Assembly (NCBI GenBank): GCA_020401865.1 | Contig: JADCAS010000005.1 | Span: 62,001 to 126,000, forward strand | From: Phenylobacterium sp. | Lineage (GTDB): Bacteria; Pseudomonadota; Alphaproteobacteria; Caulobacterales; Caulobacteraceae | DNA length: 64,000 nt | Direction: 5' to 3' | The notes under the pieces: generated by a model | Databases searched by the model: none | What the model was told of the DNA's origin: nothing | What the model saw: only the letters and a program-made list of their open reading frames with translations | Position numbers and translations under genes: made by a program | Part shown: one piece after another, positions 53,451 through 62,453 of the stretch | Numbering within the stretch: the stretch's first letter is position 1 | Layout of the letters: every line of letters begins with the position of its first letter

Positions 53451-53936
53451 ATGACCGACGCTCCCGCTCCCACGGGCTTCGACGCCCTGCAAAGCCTTTC
53501 CACCCAGGCCGCTCCCCAGGCGGTCGTTCACGAGCGCAAGCTTGACGCCCAGGGGCGCGCCTACGCGACCGGCAAGCGCAAGAATGCAGTCGCCCGGGTC
53601 TGGATCAAGCCTGGCAAGGGCCAGATCACCATCAATGGACGCGACCAGGGGGTCTACTTCGCCCGCCCGGTGCTGCGCATGATGATCGCCCAGCCGCTTG
53701 AGGTGTCCAACCGCGCCGGTCAGTTTGACGTGGTGGTCTCGGTGGCGGGCTCCGGCCTGTCCGGACAGGCTGGCGCCATCCGGCACGGCATCTCCAAGGC
53801 CCTGACCTACTTTGAGCCTGAGCTCCGTTCGGTTCTCAAGCCGCACGGCTTCCTGACGCGTGACAGCCGCGTCGTTGAGCGCAAGAAGTACGGCAAGGCC
53901 AAGGCCCGTCGCAGCTTCCAGTTCTCGAAGCGCTAG
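53451..53936 (+). CDS. rpsI: 30S ribosomal protein S9
   Basis: It has 161 residues, with an N-terminal extension of about 35 residues before the core. The core shows [40 protein letters not shown] and [20 protein letters not shown], ending in the conserved RRSFQFSKR tail that reaches into the P site. A terminator follows. Confidence 0.98.
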   Translation: MTDAPAPTGFDALQSLSTQAAPQAVVHERKLDAQGRAYATGKRKNAVARVWIKPGKGQITINGRDQGVYFARPVLRMMIAQPLEVSNRAGQFDVVVSVAGSGLSGQAGAIRHGISKALTYFEPELRSVLKPHGFLTRDSRVVERKKYGKAKARRSFQFSKR

Positions 53937-53959
53937 AGATCGGTTCATTCCGAAACCTG

Positions 53960-53991
53960 GGGCGCTTCGGTCATGCCGGAGCGCCCTTTTT
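53960..53991 (+). terminator. Rho-independent terminator after rpsI
   Basis: Stem GGGCGCTTCGG / CCGGAGCGCCC (11 pairs with one G-T wobble) and a TCATG loop, followed by TTTTT. It closes the rplM-rpsI operon 23 bp after the stop. Confidence 0.9.
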
Positions 53992-54018
53992 CGTACCGCA
54001 AATCCAGGACAGGACATC

Positions 54019-55008
54019 ATGGAGTCGCAGCCTCTTCCCAGGGTCTTCGTCGATGGCGAGGCCGGAACCACGGGCCTCCAGATCCGCGAGCGGCTGGCGC
54101 GCCGCAGGGACTTGGCCCTGCTGTCCATTGACCCGGAGCGGCGGAAGGATCCCGACGCCCGTCGCGAGCTTCTGAACGCCGCCGACCTGGTCGTGCTATG
54201 CCTGCCGGATGATGCGTCCCGGGAGGCGGTGTCCATGATTGCAGCGCCCGAGGTGAAGGTGATCGACGCCTCGACAGCCTTCCGTACAGCGCCCGGCTGG
54301 ACGTATGGCTTTGCGGAGATGGCGCCTGTCCAGCGGGCCGCCATCCAGCAGGCGCAGCGGGTCAGCAATCCCGGCTGCTATCCCACGGGCTTCATCAGCC
54401 TGATCCGCCCGCTGGTCGACGCCGGGCTCCTGCCGGCCGCCTTTCCGGTCACCGTCAATGCGGTCTCGGGCTATTCCGGGGGCGGGAAGGGCCTGATCGC
54501 GGAGTTTGACGGGCCGGCGCCCTCCGGGACAGGGGACGTCTTCCGGGCCTATGGCCTGTCGCTCGCCCACAAGCACCTCCCGGAGATGCAGATTCACGGG
54601 CGGCTCGACCACCCTCCGGTTTTTGCGCCTTCGGTGGGCCGGTACGCCCAGGGCATGCTGGTGGAGGTTCCGCTTGCCCTTCACGCTCTGCCAGGAACGC
54701 CTTCACCCGCCGAAATCCGGTCGATCCTTGAGGGAGCCTATGCCGGCGAGCGGTTCGTCCAGGTGGCTTCGGCGGACACCTGTGCGGAGCTCCAGAGAAC
54801 CCGGGCAGGTGCGGCGGGCTATGTGGCGGATGTCGATCCGGAGTCCTTGAACGGCACCAATCAGCTCAGGCTCTTCGTCTTCGGATCGCCGGACGGTGGT
54901 CAGGCGCGGCTGATGGCGATCCTGGACAACCTGGGCAAGGGGGCCTCCGGAGCCTGCGTCCAGAACCTGAACCTCATGCTCGGGCTTGAAGAAGATGCCG
55001 GTCTCTGA
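54019..55008 (+). CDS. argC: N-acetyl-gamma-glutamyl-phosphate reductase (type 2, short form)
   Basis: NADPH-dependent step three of arginine synthesis. It has 329 residues from ATG at 54019. The N-terminus [19 protein letters not shown] is typical of the short type 2 enzymes. The catalytic Cys is in [16 protein letters not shown], followed by [17 protein letters not shown] and [15 protein letters not shown]. The last 14 bp overlap msrB. The rpsI-argC order is seen in many alphaproteobacteria. Confidence 0.95.
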   Translation: MESQPLPRVFVDGEAGTTGLQIRERLARRRDLALLSIDPERRKDPDARRELLNAADLVVLCLPDDASREAVSMIAAPEVKVIDASTAFRTAPGWTYGFAEMAPVQRAAIQQAQRVSNPGCYPTGFISLIRPLVDAGLLPAAFPVTVNAVSGYSGGGKGLIAEFDGPAPSGTGDVFRAYGLSLAHKHLPEMQIHGRLDHPPVFAPSVGRYAQGMLVEVPLALHALPGTPSPAEIRSILEGAYAGERFVQVASADTCAELQRTRAGAAGYVADVDPESLNGTNQLRLFVFGSPDGGQARLMAILDNLGKGASGACVQNLNLMLGLEEDAGL

Positions 55009-55489
55009 CGCCCACTTCAATCGCCGGAGCCTCCTTCTGGGGGCAGCGGCCATCCTTGGGGCGCCTCCGGCCCTGGCCGCGTCGGATCCTTACGCCGGAT
55101 CACCCTTTCGTCGCCTCACCGAGGCGGAATGGCGCCGGCGTCTGCCACCTGTCGCCTTCGCCATCCTTCGGCAGGAGGACACCGAGAGGCCGGGATCAAG
55201 CCCGCTGCTGCACGAGAAACGCAGTGGGACCTACCACTGCCTGGGCTGTGACCTGCCTCTGTTCCGCTCGGCCTGGAAGTACGACAGCCGGACCGGCTGG
55301 CCGAGCTTCCACACGGCGATATCCGGCGCGCTTGGCTTCAAGACCGACTGGCTGATCGGCGTTGCCCGCACCGAGTATCATTGCGCCCGCTGCCTGGGAC
55401 ACCACGGGCATAGATTCAACGACGGTCCCCGGCCGACCGGTCTGCGATACTGCAGCAACGGGTTCGCCCTCAGGTTCCAGCCGGCATGA
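54995..55489 (+). CDS. msrB: Peptide-methionine (R)-S-oxide reductase MsrB with Tat signal
   Basis: Repairs methionine R-sulfoxide in proteins. It has 164 residues from ATG at 54995, overlapping argC. The twin-arginine signal is [17 protein letters not shown], cleaved near ALAA, so it acts in the periplasm. Zinc ligands are CLGC and CARC. The catalytic Cys is in [15 protein letters not shown], with [11 protein letters not shown] and [11 protein letters not shown] as family signatures. A TTG start at 54986 would add three residues. Confidence 0.92.
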   Translation: MPVSDAHFNRRSLLLGAAAILGAPPALAASDPYAGSPFRRLTEAEWRRRLPPVAFAILRQEDTERPGSSPLLHEKRSGTYHCLGCDLPLFRSAWKYDSRTGWPSFHTAISGALGFKTDWLIGVARTEYHCARCLGHHGHRFNDGPRPTGLRYCSNGFALRFQPA

Positions 55490-56352
55490 TCCGTCTGGTC
55501 GTCTTGCTTCTCGCCCTGCTCCTCGCAGGGTGTGCGGCCCCGAGGGCGGAGCTGGACGCCGACCGGATGGGAAGGCTCTTCATCGACGCCGTGCAGCGTG
55601 GCGACTGGCCCGCAATTGACCGCGGCCTCGCGCCCGCCCTGATGGCGTCGCCTGATTACGCTCAGCGGATCGAGGGCGTGCGCGCCGCCTTTCCAGCAGA
55701 TCCGCCCTGGTCCATCCGCCTGCTGTCCTCAAGGCAGGTCCGGTCTGAAGCCGAGACGCCCGATGAGCGCGCGGAGTTGCAGTATCTCTATACCTTTGCG
55801 GACCGCAGGGCGGTGATTGACCTGGCGGTTGTCCCTGTGGGCTGGCGTACAGTTGTCCCGGCCACGGCGCGCACCCCTCGTCGGGAGTCGGCGATCCTGA
55901 GCGAGAAGCCGGAAGCCCCGGCGCCGGGGTCCGGCGGATACGAGGTGGTCCGGGTCTACAAGGCCCTGTCCATGTCCTACACCGAGGTCACCGACGAGGA
56001 CTCCGCGGCGCAAGCCTTCTGGGCTCCCGGACGGACGGCCGGACAGTGGCTGTTCCTCGCCCTGGCGGCGGCGACGCCCCTCTTCATGCTCTGGACCGCC
56101 GTGCGTGTCCTTCAGGCGCCCGCGCTCGAGGGACGGGTCTTGTGGGCGCTCCTGTGCCTTGGGGGCGTCGGGACGGCATGGATGGACTGGACCTCCGGAG
56201 TCACGGGGTTCATGCCCCTGAGCCCAAGGCTCATGGGCTTTGGCCTGGAGAAGGGACCCTCTCCCTTAGCGCCGTGGATGGTCAGCCTCACGATCCCGGC
56301 CGGCGCCCTGGCGGCCAGCCTGAGGCTGGCCCTTCTCCGGTTCAGGACTTGA
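55486..56352 (+). CDS. Membrane lipoprotein of unknown function
   Basis: It has 288 residues. The signal peptide ends in the lipobox LLLAGC (Cys about 16). A soluble alpha/beta region about 20-180 includes ADRMGRLFIDAVQRGDWPAI and RAELQYLYTFADRRAVIDLA, which looks like an NTF2- or DUF3887-type fold. Three membrane helices follow from about 185 (WLFLALAAATPLFMLWTAVR, VLWALLCLGGVGTAWMDWTS, WMVSLTIPAGALAASLRLAL). Start overlaps the msrB stop (ATGA). Its last 11 bp overlap the end of convergent phaC. I do not recognise a named family. Confidence 0.8.
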   Translation: MIRLVVLLLALLLAGCAAPRAELDADRMGRLFIDAVQRGDWPAIDRGLAPALMASPDYAQRIEGVRAAFPADPPWSIRLLSSRQVRSEAETPDERAELQYLYTFADRRAVIDLAVVPVGWRTVVPATARTPRRESAILSEKPEAPAPGSGGYEVVRVYKALSMSYTEVTDEDSAAQAFWAPGRTAGQWLFLALAAATPLFMLWTAVRVLQAPALEGRVLWALLCLGGVGTAWMDWTSGVTGFMPLSPRLMGFGLEKGPSPLAPWMVSLTIPAGALAASLRLALLRFRT

Positions 56353-58303
56353 CCTTGACATAGCTTCCCGGCGCGTCCTCGAGCGGGGGCAGCGGACCGG
56401 CGGCGGGATCCCGCGCCGGGACCATGGGGCCGGAGCGCGTCCGGAGCCAGTCCACCCAGTGGGGCCACCAGGATCCCGGGGTCTCCTCGGCGTCGGCCTG
56501 CCAAACCTCGAGCGTCTCCGGCAAGGCGGGGTTGGTCCAGTGCTGGTATTTCTTCGCGACCGGCGCATTGATCACCCCGGCGATGTGTCCGGACCCGGCG
56601 AGGGTGAAGGTCGTGGGTCCGCCAAAGAGACGTGCGCCGCGATAGACCGACCGGGCCGGGGCGATGTGATCCTCCTTGGAGGACTGGACATAGATCGGGG
56701 TCTTCACTGCGCCGAGGTCGAGCTTCACTCCGTCCAGCTCAAGCTCGCCTCTGGCGAGGGCGTTATCCCCATAGAAGCGGCGCAGGTAGTACAGGTGCAG
56801 GGTCCGGGGCATCCGCGTCTGGTCGGAGTTCCAGAACAGCAGGTCGAAGGGCTTGGGTTCCTTGCCCAGCAGGTAGTTGCTGACGAAGAAGGACCAGATC
56901 AGGTCGTTGGAGCGCAGGATGTTGAAGGTGTCGGCCATGGTCTGGCCGGCCAGGACACCACCGCCGCTCTCCATCTGCTTCTCAAGGTCCGACAGCCACT
57001 CCTCGCTGGTGAAGAGCAGGAGGTCGCCCGCCTCGGAGAAGTCCTGCTGGGCGGCGAAGAAGGTCGCCGAGGCGATCCGCTTGTCTCCCTTCGCCGCCAT
57101 GTGGGCCAGCGTAGCCGAGAGAAGGGTGCCCCCAATGCAGTAACCGACCGTATTCACACGATCGACGCCGGCCTGCTTCATGGCCGCAGCCGTGCCCTCA
57201 TAGATCCCGAGCCGCATGTAGTCCTCGAAGGTCCTGTCGGCGAGGCGACCGTCCGGGTTGACCCACGAGGCGACAAAGACCGTGAAGCCCTGGCTGGTCA
57301 GCCAGCGGATCATCGAGTTTTCGGGTCGCAGGTCCAGAATGTAGAACTTGTTGATCCAGGGCGGGAAGATCACCAAGGGGATCTCATGCACCTGCTCGGT
57401 GCTGGGCGAGAACTGGATCAGCTGGATGATCTCGTTCTGGAAAACCACCTTTCCGGGGGCGGTGGCGACGTTCACCCCGATCTCGAACTGATCGTAGTCC
57501 GTCTGGCTGATCGCCAGCTGCCCGCCGCCCCGAGCCAGGTCGCCCGCGAAATTCTCCATACCGCGGACCAGGCTCTCGCCCCGGGTGGAAAGGGCCTCCT
57601 TGAGGGCCTCGGGGTTGGAGGCGAGGAAGTTCGATGGCGACAGGGCGTCGGTCAGCATTCGGGTGAAGAACTCGACCCTGCGGCGGGTCATGGGGTCTAT
57701 GTCCTCAGCCCGCGCCACGAGGCCGTTCATCCAGTCCGAGGTGATCAGGTAGGATTGCTTGATCACATCGAAAACCGGATTCTCGGTCCAGTCCGGCGCG
57801 TTGAAGCGCTTGTCACCCTTGGTAGGCGTCGCCACCGGCGATCCAGTCTCGCCCATCGCCCGACGGGCGGCGAAGTGCCAGAGTTCGGCGTAGCGTCTCC
57901 AGAGGTCGCCCTGGGCTTGCATCAGCGCGTCGGGGCGGCCAGCCAGGCTGGCCATGACCTTCGCCATCGCCGGACCGACATGGAAGGGATCGGCGTCAAG
58001 GCCAGGGGCTCGGTCAGCCTGCCTCAACGCCGCCTCCGCGATTGCGCCCTGTGCAGTCATAGCGGCGCGGGCGAGGTTCCTCGACAGCGCTTCCATGATT
58101 TCCAGAGTCTCCGGACCCGCAGCCGAGAACGCTCCGGTGAAGGCGTCTTCCGGCTGAGGCCCGGGAGACGTGGCGGAAGGCGACGGCTGCGCCGCCGCTG
58201 CAGCCTGGGGCTTAGAGTCCGGCGCAGCCGCCTGGGTCTTGGCGCGACTGCGCTTGGTCGCAGCCTTCGCCGGCTCTTTCGCGGAAGTCTTCTTGCTGAC
58301 CAT
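56342..58303 (-). CDS. phaC: Class I poly(3-hydroxyalkanoate) synthase
   Basis: Polymerises hydroxyacyl-CoA into storage polyester granules. It has 653 residues from ATG at 58303. The N-terminus is a Lys/Ala-rich low-complexity stretch of about 60 residues, unusual in length but typical of alphaproteobacterial forms. The PhaC N-domain follows, then the alpha/beta-hydrolase core with the lipase-like box TVGYCIGGTLLSA (nucleophile Cys). The Asp is near VQSSKEDHIAPARSVYRG and the His in LAGSGHIAGVINAP. phaAB are not adjacent. A lipoprotein gene is divergent from it, with a 76-bp gap. Confidence 0.95.
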   Translation of the reverse strand: MVSKKTSAKEPAKAATKRSRAKTQAAAPDSKPQAAAAAQPSPSATSPGPQPEDAFTGAFSAAGPETLEIMEALSRNLARAAMTAQGAIAEAALRQADRAPGLDADPFHVGPAMAKVMASLAGRPDALMQAQGDLWRRYAELWHFAARRAMGETGSPVATPTKGDKRFNAPDWTENPVFDVIKQSYLITSDWMNGLVARAEDIDPMTRRRVEFFTRMLTDALSPSNFLASNPEALKEALSTRGESLVRGMENFAGDLARGGGQLAISQTDYDQFEIGVNVATAPGKVVFQNEIIQLIQFSPSTEQVHEIPLVIFPPWINKFYILDLRPENSMIRWLTSQGFTVFVASWVNPDGRLADRTFEDYMRLGIYEGTAAAMKQAGVDRVNTVGYCIGGTLLSATLAHMAAKGDKRIASATFFAAQQDFSEAGDLLLFTSEEWLSDLEKQMESGGGVLAGQTMADTFNILRSNDLIWSFFVSNYLLGKEPKPFDLLFWNSDQTRMPRTLHLYYLRRFYGDNALARGELELDGVKLDLGAVKTPIYVQSSKEDHIAPARSVYRGARLFGGPTTFTLAGSGHIAGVINAPVAKKYQHWTNPALPETLEVWQADAEETPGSWWPHWVDWLRTRSGPMVPARDPAAGPLPPLEDAPGSYVKVKS

Positions 58304-58379
58304 GATGTGGCCTCCGTCGCCCCTGATGGGGTCCTCAGGCTTTCTTAGACGTGGATCATGACATAAGACCGGGCGGATC

Positions 58380-58826
58380 ATGAAGCGCTACCCCGTACAG
58401 CACCCGATTCCCCGCTTCGGCCTCGCACCGGCGCCTCTGGCGCTGGCCCTGCTGATGAGTGGCTGCGCAACACCTCAGGGCGGCCCTGCGCCGGAGACAG
58501 CGGCGGCGGCGGCGGCGGAAGTCTCGGCGATCGCCGACGCCCCGCGGGCCTACCCTCGGTTTTCCGACATTCCGGCTCTGCCGGAGGATGTGCGCCCGCT
58601 GGCGGTCTGGGGACAGATCGCAAGTGATGTCCTGGCCGGTGGCTCTGACCTCGTGAGGGACACTTCGGAAGAGACCTGGACGCTCCGGGACACGGAGTCC
58701 TTCGCCTCGGAAGCACGGCTGGAAGCGGGCCCTCCCGTATCCCCGGTCTCTGCGACAGCAGCGGCCGAGGCCTTCGCCCGGGAGGTGCGCAAGCGAGCTA
58801 CACCGCCTCCGCCGCCCGTTCGCTAG
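58380..58826 (+). CDS. Small lipoprotein of unknown function
   Basis: It has 148 residues. The signal sequence ends at the lipobox LMSGC (about 29). An Ala-rich stretch coded by a GCG/GGC run follows, then RAYPRFSDIPALPEDVRPLA (a segment with 'YP.F.DIP..P.D.RP') and VWGQIASDVLAGGSDLVRD. The FxDIPxxPxDxR pattern occurs in several alphaproteobacterial lipoproteins of unknown role. It is divergent from phaC. Confidence 0.8.
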   Translation: MKRYPVQHPIPRFGLAPAPLALALLMSGCATPQGGPAPETAAAAAAEVSAIADAPRAYPRFSDIPALPEDVRPLAVWGQIASDVLAGGSDLVRDTSEETWTLRDTESFASEARLEAGPPVSPVSATAAAEAFAREVRKRATPPPPPVR

Positions 58827-58854
58827 GGCCCGCGGAGGCGATCTTCTCAAACCG

Positions 58855-58890
58855 CTTGGCGGCCTTCGGAGCGAAGGCTATGCCAAGTTT
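58855..58890 (+). other. Hairpin between the lipoprotein gene and the aminotransferase gene
   Basis: CTTGGC-GG-CCTTC-GGAGC-GAAGG-CTAT-GCCAAG: two perfect stems of 6 and 5 pairs separated by an internal loop, followed by TTT. It may end transcription of the lipoprotein gene or be a leader element of the next operon. The T-run is too short to decide. Confidence 0.4.
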
Positions 58891-58934
58891 GAACAGGCTC
58901 CCCATTCGCCGTGACCTGCGCGGCCAGAGCAGAC

Positions 58935-60155
58935 ATGACACCCGAGTTTCATCGTATCCGCCGCCTCCCGCCCTACGTCTTCGAGGAGGTGAACCGCATC
59001 AAGGCCCGCCTGCGCGGGGAGGGCGTGGACATCATCGACTTCGGCATGGGCAATCCCGACATGCCGACTCCGAAGCACATCGTCGACAAGATGATCGAGA
59101 CGTCCCGGGATCCCAAGGCCGGCCGCTACTCTGCCTCCAAGGGCATCATCGGCCTGCGCCGCGCCATGGCCGGCTACTATGAACGCCGGTTCGGCGTACA
59201 CCTCGACCCTGACACCGAGGTCATCGCCACGCTGGGTTCCAAGGAGGGGTTCGCCAATCTGGCCCAGGCCCTGACCGCCCCGGGCGACGTCATCATCTGC
59301 CCGAACCCGGCCTATCCGATCCATGCCTACGGTTTCATCATGGCTGGCGGGGTCATCCGCCACGTTCCGGCCTTGTCGCCCGAAGAGTACCTCTCCGGGA
59401 TCAGCCGGGCCGTGAAGCACTCAGCGCCGCCGCCGTCGGTCCTCATTCTGTCCTACCCTTCGAACCCGACGGCGCAGTGGGTGGACCTCGACTTCTACAA
59501 GGAGGCCGTGGCCTTGGCGCGCCGGCATGACATGCTGGTCCTCTCGGACATTGCGTATTCCGAGATCTATTTCGACGATAATCCGCCGCCCTCCGTGCTC
59601 CAGGTCCCGGGCGCCAAGGATATCGCCGTGGAGGTGAACTCCCTGTCCAAGACCTACGCCATGGCCGGCTGGAGGGTGGGCATGGTGGTCGGTAACGCTC
59701 GTATCTGCGCGGCGCTTGCGCGGGTGAAATCCTACCTGGACTACGGCGCCTACACCCCGATCCAGGTTGCGGCCGCGACGGCCCTGAACGGGCCTCAGGA
59801 TTGCGTCGAAGAGATCCGGGCCATCTACAAGGGTCGCCGAGACACCCTGGTGGAGTCCATGAAGCGTGCGGGCTGGGACATTCCCGCGCCGCCCGCATCG
59901 ATGTTCGCCTGGGCGCCCCTTCCGGAGTCCTTCCGCGAAGCGGGGTCGATGCTGTTCTCCAAGCTGCTGATCGAGGAGGCCGGCGTCGCCGTCGCCCCTG
60001 GCGTGGCTTTCGGGGAGTACGGCGAGGGCTATGTTCGTATCGGTCTGGTCGAGAACGAGAACCGAATCCGGCAGGCCGCCCGAAACGTCCGTCGGTTCCT
60101 GGCCAACGCCGACGAGATCCTCGGACGGGCTCACAACACTGGAACGGGTCAATGA
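58935..60155 (+). CDS. Aminotransferase class I/II (AlaC / LL-diaminopimelate aminotransferase family)
   Basis: PLP aminotransferase, 406 residues from ATG at 58935 (MTPEFHRIRRLPPYVFEEVN). Motifs: DFGMGNPDMPTPKHIVDKM, YSASKGIIGLRRAMAGYY, LILSYPSNPTAQWVDLDFYK, VLSDIAYSEIYFDDNPPPSV, and the PLP Lys in VNSLSKTYAMAGWRVGMVVG. Sequences like this precede hom in many alphaproteobacteria and are annotated as AlaC-type transaminases. The start overlaps nothing upstream; its stop overlaps hom (ATGA), suggesting a role around aspartate- or alanine-family amino acids. Confidence 0.9.
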   Translation: MTPEFHRIRRLPPYVFEEVNRIKARLRGEGVDIIDFGMGNPDMPTPKHIVDKMIETSRDPKAGRYSASKGIIGLRRAMAGYYERRFGVHLDPDTEVIATLGSKEGFANLAQALTAPGDVIICPNPAYPIHAYGFIMAGGVIRHVPALSPEEYLSGISRAVKHSAPPPSVLILSYPSNPTAQWVDLDFYKEAVALARRHDMLVLSDIAYSEIYFDDNPPPSVLQVPGAKDIAVEVNSLSKTYAMAGWRVGMVVGNARICAALARVKSYLDYGAYTPIQVAAATALNGPQDCVEEIRAIYKGRRDTLVESMKRAGWDIPAPPASMFAWAPLPESFREAGSMLFSKLLIEEAGVAVAPGVAFGEYGEGYVRIGLVENENRIRQAARNVRRFLANADEILGRAHNTGTGQ

Positions 60156-61453
60156 GCACAACCGGGAACCACAGGACCTGGCGCATCGGGGTCGCCGGGC
60201 TGGGAACGGTCGGGTCGGGCCTCCTCGGCTTCCTCTCAGAGCGACCCGACTACGCACTGGAGGGCGGGCGGGTCGTTGTCACAGGCGTTTCGGCGCGATC
60301 CCGGTCGCGTTCTCGCCCGGTGGACATTTCCCGGCTGCCCTGGTTTGACGATCCGGTCGCCCTGGCCCAGTCGCCAGACATCGACATCTTCGTCGAACTG
60401 GTCGGCGGATCCGACGGCCCTGCCAAGGCTGCGGTGGAGGCGGCCCTCGAAGCGGGCAAGGCCGTGGTCACGGCGAACAAGGCCCTTATCGCAGAACACG
60501 GCGCCGAACTCGCAGCCCTAGCGGAGAGCCGTGGGGTTCCCCTGCTGTTCGAGGCCGCTGTCATGGGTGGGGTCCCGGCGGTCAAGATTGTACGTGAGGC
60601 GCTGGTCGGGGAAGACATCCGCAGCCTCTCCGGGATCCTCAATGGCACCTGCAACTATATCCTGACGGAAATGGAGACTTCGGGCTCTGCCTTCGCCGAC
60701 GTCCTGGCCGAGGCCCAGCGACTGGGCTATGCCGAGGCGGATCCAACCATGGACGTCGGCGGCTTCGACGCGGCGCATAAGATCACCATCCTGGCGGCCC
60801 TGGCCTTCGGTGGATCGCCGAATTTCGCTGCGGCGGAAATCCACGGTATCACCGGCGTGGATCTGCTCGACATCCGCCTGGCGGGCGATCTCGGCTATCG
60901 GGTCAAGCTCATCGCCTCGGCTGAAAGGGCGGGCACAGGCGCGCGGGTCCGGGTCCGGCCCTTCCTTGTCCGCAAGACCCATCCGATCGCCCAGGCCGAT
61001 GGCGCGCTGAACGCCCTGTTCATCGAGGGAAGCCGAATCGGCCGAATCTTCCTTCAGGGGCCGGGCGCCGGCGCCGGTCCCACGGCGGCTGCGGTGGCGG
61101 CCGACATCGCCGACGTCATGGCTGGCGCGCGCCGACCCGTCTTCCAGGCGCCTGCTGAGACCCTAAGCCCCTGCGCACCCTCCGAAGAGGTGGCCGCCAA
61201 GGGCCGAGGCTACATCCGGGTCATGGTCCGCGACGAGCCCGGAGTTCTCGCCGCCGTGTCCGAGGAGCTTGCGGAGGCGGGCGTTTCGATCGAGAGCTTC
61301 CTCCAGAAGCCTCCGGGCGAGGCAGCTGGTGTTCCCATCGTCATGACGACGCACACAGTGGCCGAGTCCGTCCTCGACGCGGCGGTGGCCCGGATCGCCC
61401 GGCTTCCGGCGGTCCTGGAGCCGCCGCGGCTTCTGCACATCGCAGGCATCTGA
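60152..61453 (+). CDS. hom: Homoserine dehydrogenase
   Basis: Reduces aspartate semialdehyde to homoserine. It has 433 residues. The Rossmann start is RIGVAGLGTVGSGLLGFL, then VVTANKALIAEHGAELAALA, LSGILNGTCNYILTEMETSG, and the catalytic region GYAEADPTMDVGGFDAAHKI. The C-terminal ACT domain from about 345 (IRVMVRDEPGVLAAVSEELA) implies feedback control by threonine or a related effector. It overlaps the aminotransferase stop (ATGA) and is followed by glpX. Confidence 0.95.
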   Translation: MSTTGNHRTWRIGVAGLGTVGSGLLGFLSERPDYALEGGRVVVTGVSARSRSRSRPVDISRLPWFDDPVALAQSPDIDIFVELVGGSDGPAKAAVEAALEAGKAVVTANKALIAEHGAELAALAESRGVPLLFEAAVMGGVPAVKIVREALVGEDIRSLSGILNGTCNYILTEMETSGSAFADVLAEAQRLGYAEADPTMDVGGFDAAHKITILAALAFGGSPNFAAAEIHGITGVDLLDIRLAGDLGYRVKLIASAERAGTGARVRVRPFLVRKTHPIAQADGALNALFIEGSRIGRIFLQGPGAGAGPTAAAVAADIADVMAGARRPVFQAPAETLSPCAPSEEVAAKGRGYIRVMVRDEPGVLAAVSEELAEAGVSIESFLQKPPGEAAGVPIVMTTHTVAESVLDAAVARIARLPAVLEPPRLLHIAGI

Positions 61454-61497
61454 GAATCGTCGATAATCCCGGCCCAAGCGCCGTCCGGAGACCCTTC

Positions 61498-62448
61498 ATG
61501 AGCACCGAGAATCTGGACAGCGGCCTTGTCCTTGACGCTGTCCGCGTCACCGAAATCGCCGCGATCGCAGCGTCTACCCTGGTCGGCCGTGGGGATGAGA
61601 AGGCGGCGGACCAGGCCGCTGTCGACGCCATGCGTACGGCGCTCAACGGTCTGGCCATCGACGGCGAAATCGTGATTGGAGAGGGCGAGCGGGACGAGGC
61701 TCCGATGCTCTACATCGGCGAGAAGGTCGGCCGCGGAGGCGCGGCGATCGATATCGCCCTGGACCCCCTTGAGGGCACCACCCTGACGGCAAAGGCCATG
61801 GCCAACGCCCTCGCGGTGATGGCCTGGGCCCCCAAGGGCACCCTGCTCAATGCGCCCGACACCTACATGGACAAGATCGCTTGTGGTCCTGGTTACCCCT
61901 CCGGTGTGATCGACCTTGACCGCTCTCCTGCGGATAATGTCCGGGCCCTTGCGGCGGCGAAGGGCGTCGCACCGGAGGCGATAACGGTCTGCGTCCTGGA
62001 CCGGCCCCGACATGCCGAGGTCATCGCCTCCATCCGGTCTGTGGGGGCTCGGGTCAACCTGATCACCGACGGCGACGTCGCCGGCGTCATTCACACTGCC
62101 GATCCCGCCACCGGCATCGACCTTTATGTCGGCCAGGGCGGGGCGCCGGAGGGAGTCCTCGCCTGTGCGGCTCTGAAGTGCGTTGGCGGCCAGTTCCAGG
62201 GGCGCCTGGTCTTCCGGAACGTCGATGAGAAGGAGCGGGCCCGTCGGGTCGGCATCACCGACCTCGACAAGAAGTACGACCTGCACGAAATGGTCCGGGC
62301 CGACGCCATCTTCGCCGCGACGGGCGTGACCAAGGGCGCTCTGTTGGATGGCATACGCCGGGAAGGCGGCCACATTGTCACCCATAGCCTCGTGATGAAC
62401 TCCTCCACGGGAACCGTCCGCGAAGTGCGGATGCGGCGTCCGGCCTGA
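61498..62448 (+). CDS. glpX: Fructose-1,6-bisphosphatase class II
   Basis: Gluconeogenic phosphatase, 316 residues. Motifs: LDAVRVTEIAAIAASTLVGR, DGEIVIGEGERDEAPMLYIG, the metal/phosphate region IDIALDPLEGTTLTAKAMAN, and VCVLDRPRHAEVIASIRSVG with LITDGDVAGVIHTADP. The order hom-glpX-recJ is as in Caulobacter. recJ begins 5 bp after the stop. Confidence 0.95.
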   Translation: MSTENLDSGLVLDAVRVTEIAAIAASTLVGRGDEKAADQAAVDAMRTALNGLAIDGEIVIGEGERDEAPMLYIGEKVGRGGAAIDIALDPLEGTTLTAKAMANALAVMAWAPKGTLLNAPDTYMDKIACGPGYPSGVIDLDRSPADNVRALAAAKGVAPEAITVCVLDRPRHAEVIASIRSVGARVNLITDGDVAGVIHTADPATGIDLYVGQGGAPEGVLACAALKCVGGQFQGRLVFRNVDEKERARRVGITDLDKKYDLHEMVRADAIFAATGVTKGALLDGIRREGGHIVTHSLVMNSSTGTVREVRMRRPA

Positions 62449-62453
62449 TCGCT

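Noticed and set aside
56459..58348. 629-codon open frame on the plus strand
   Set aside because: It is antisense to phaC, whose catalytic motifs are clear; the translation has no recognisable domain.
58500..58520. GCG-repeat run as a possible phase-variable tract
   Set aside because: It is in frame, codes for an Ala stretch in a lipoprotein linker, and trinucleotide changes would not shift the frame.
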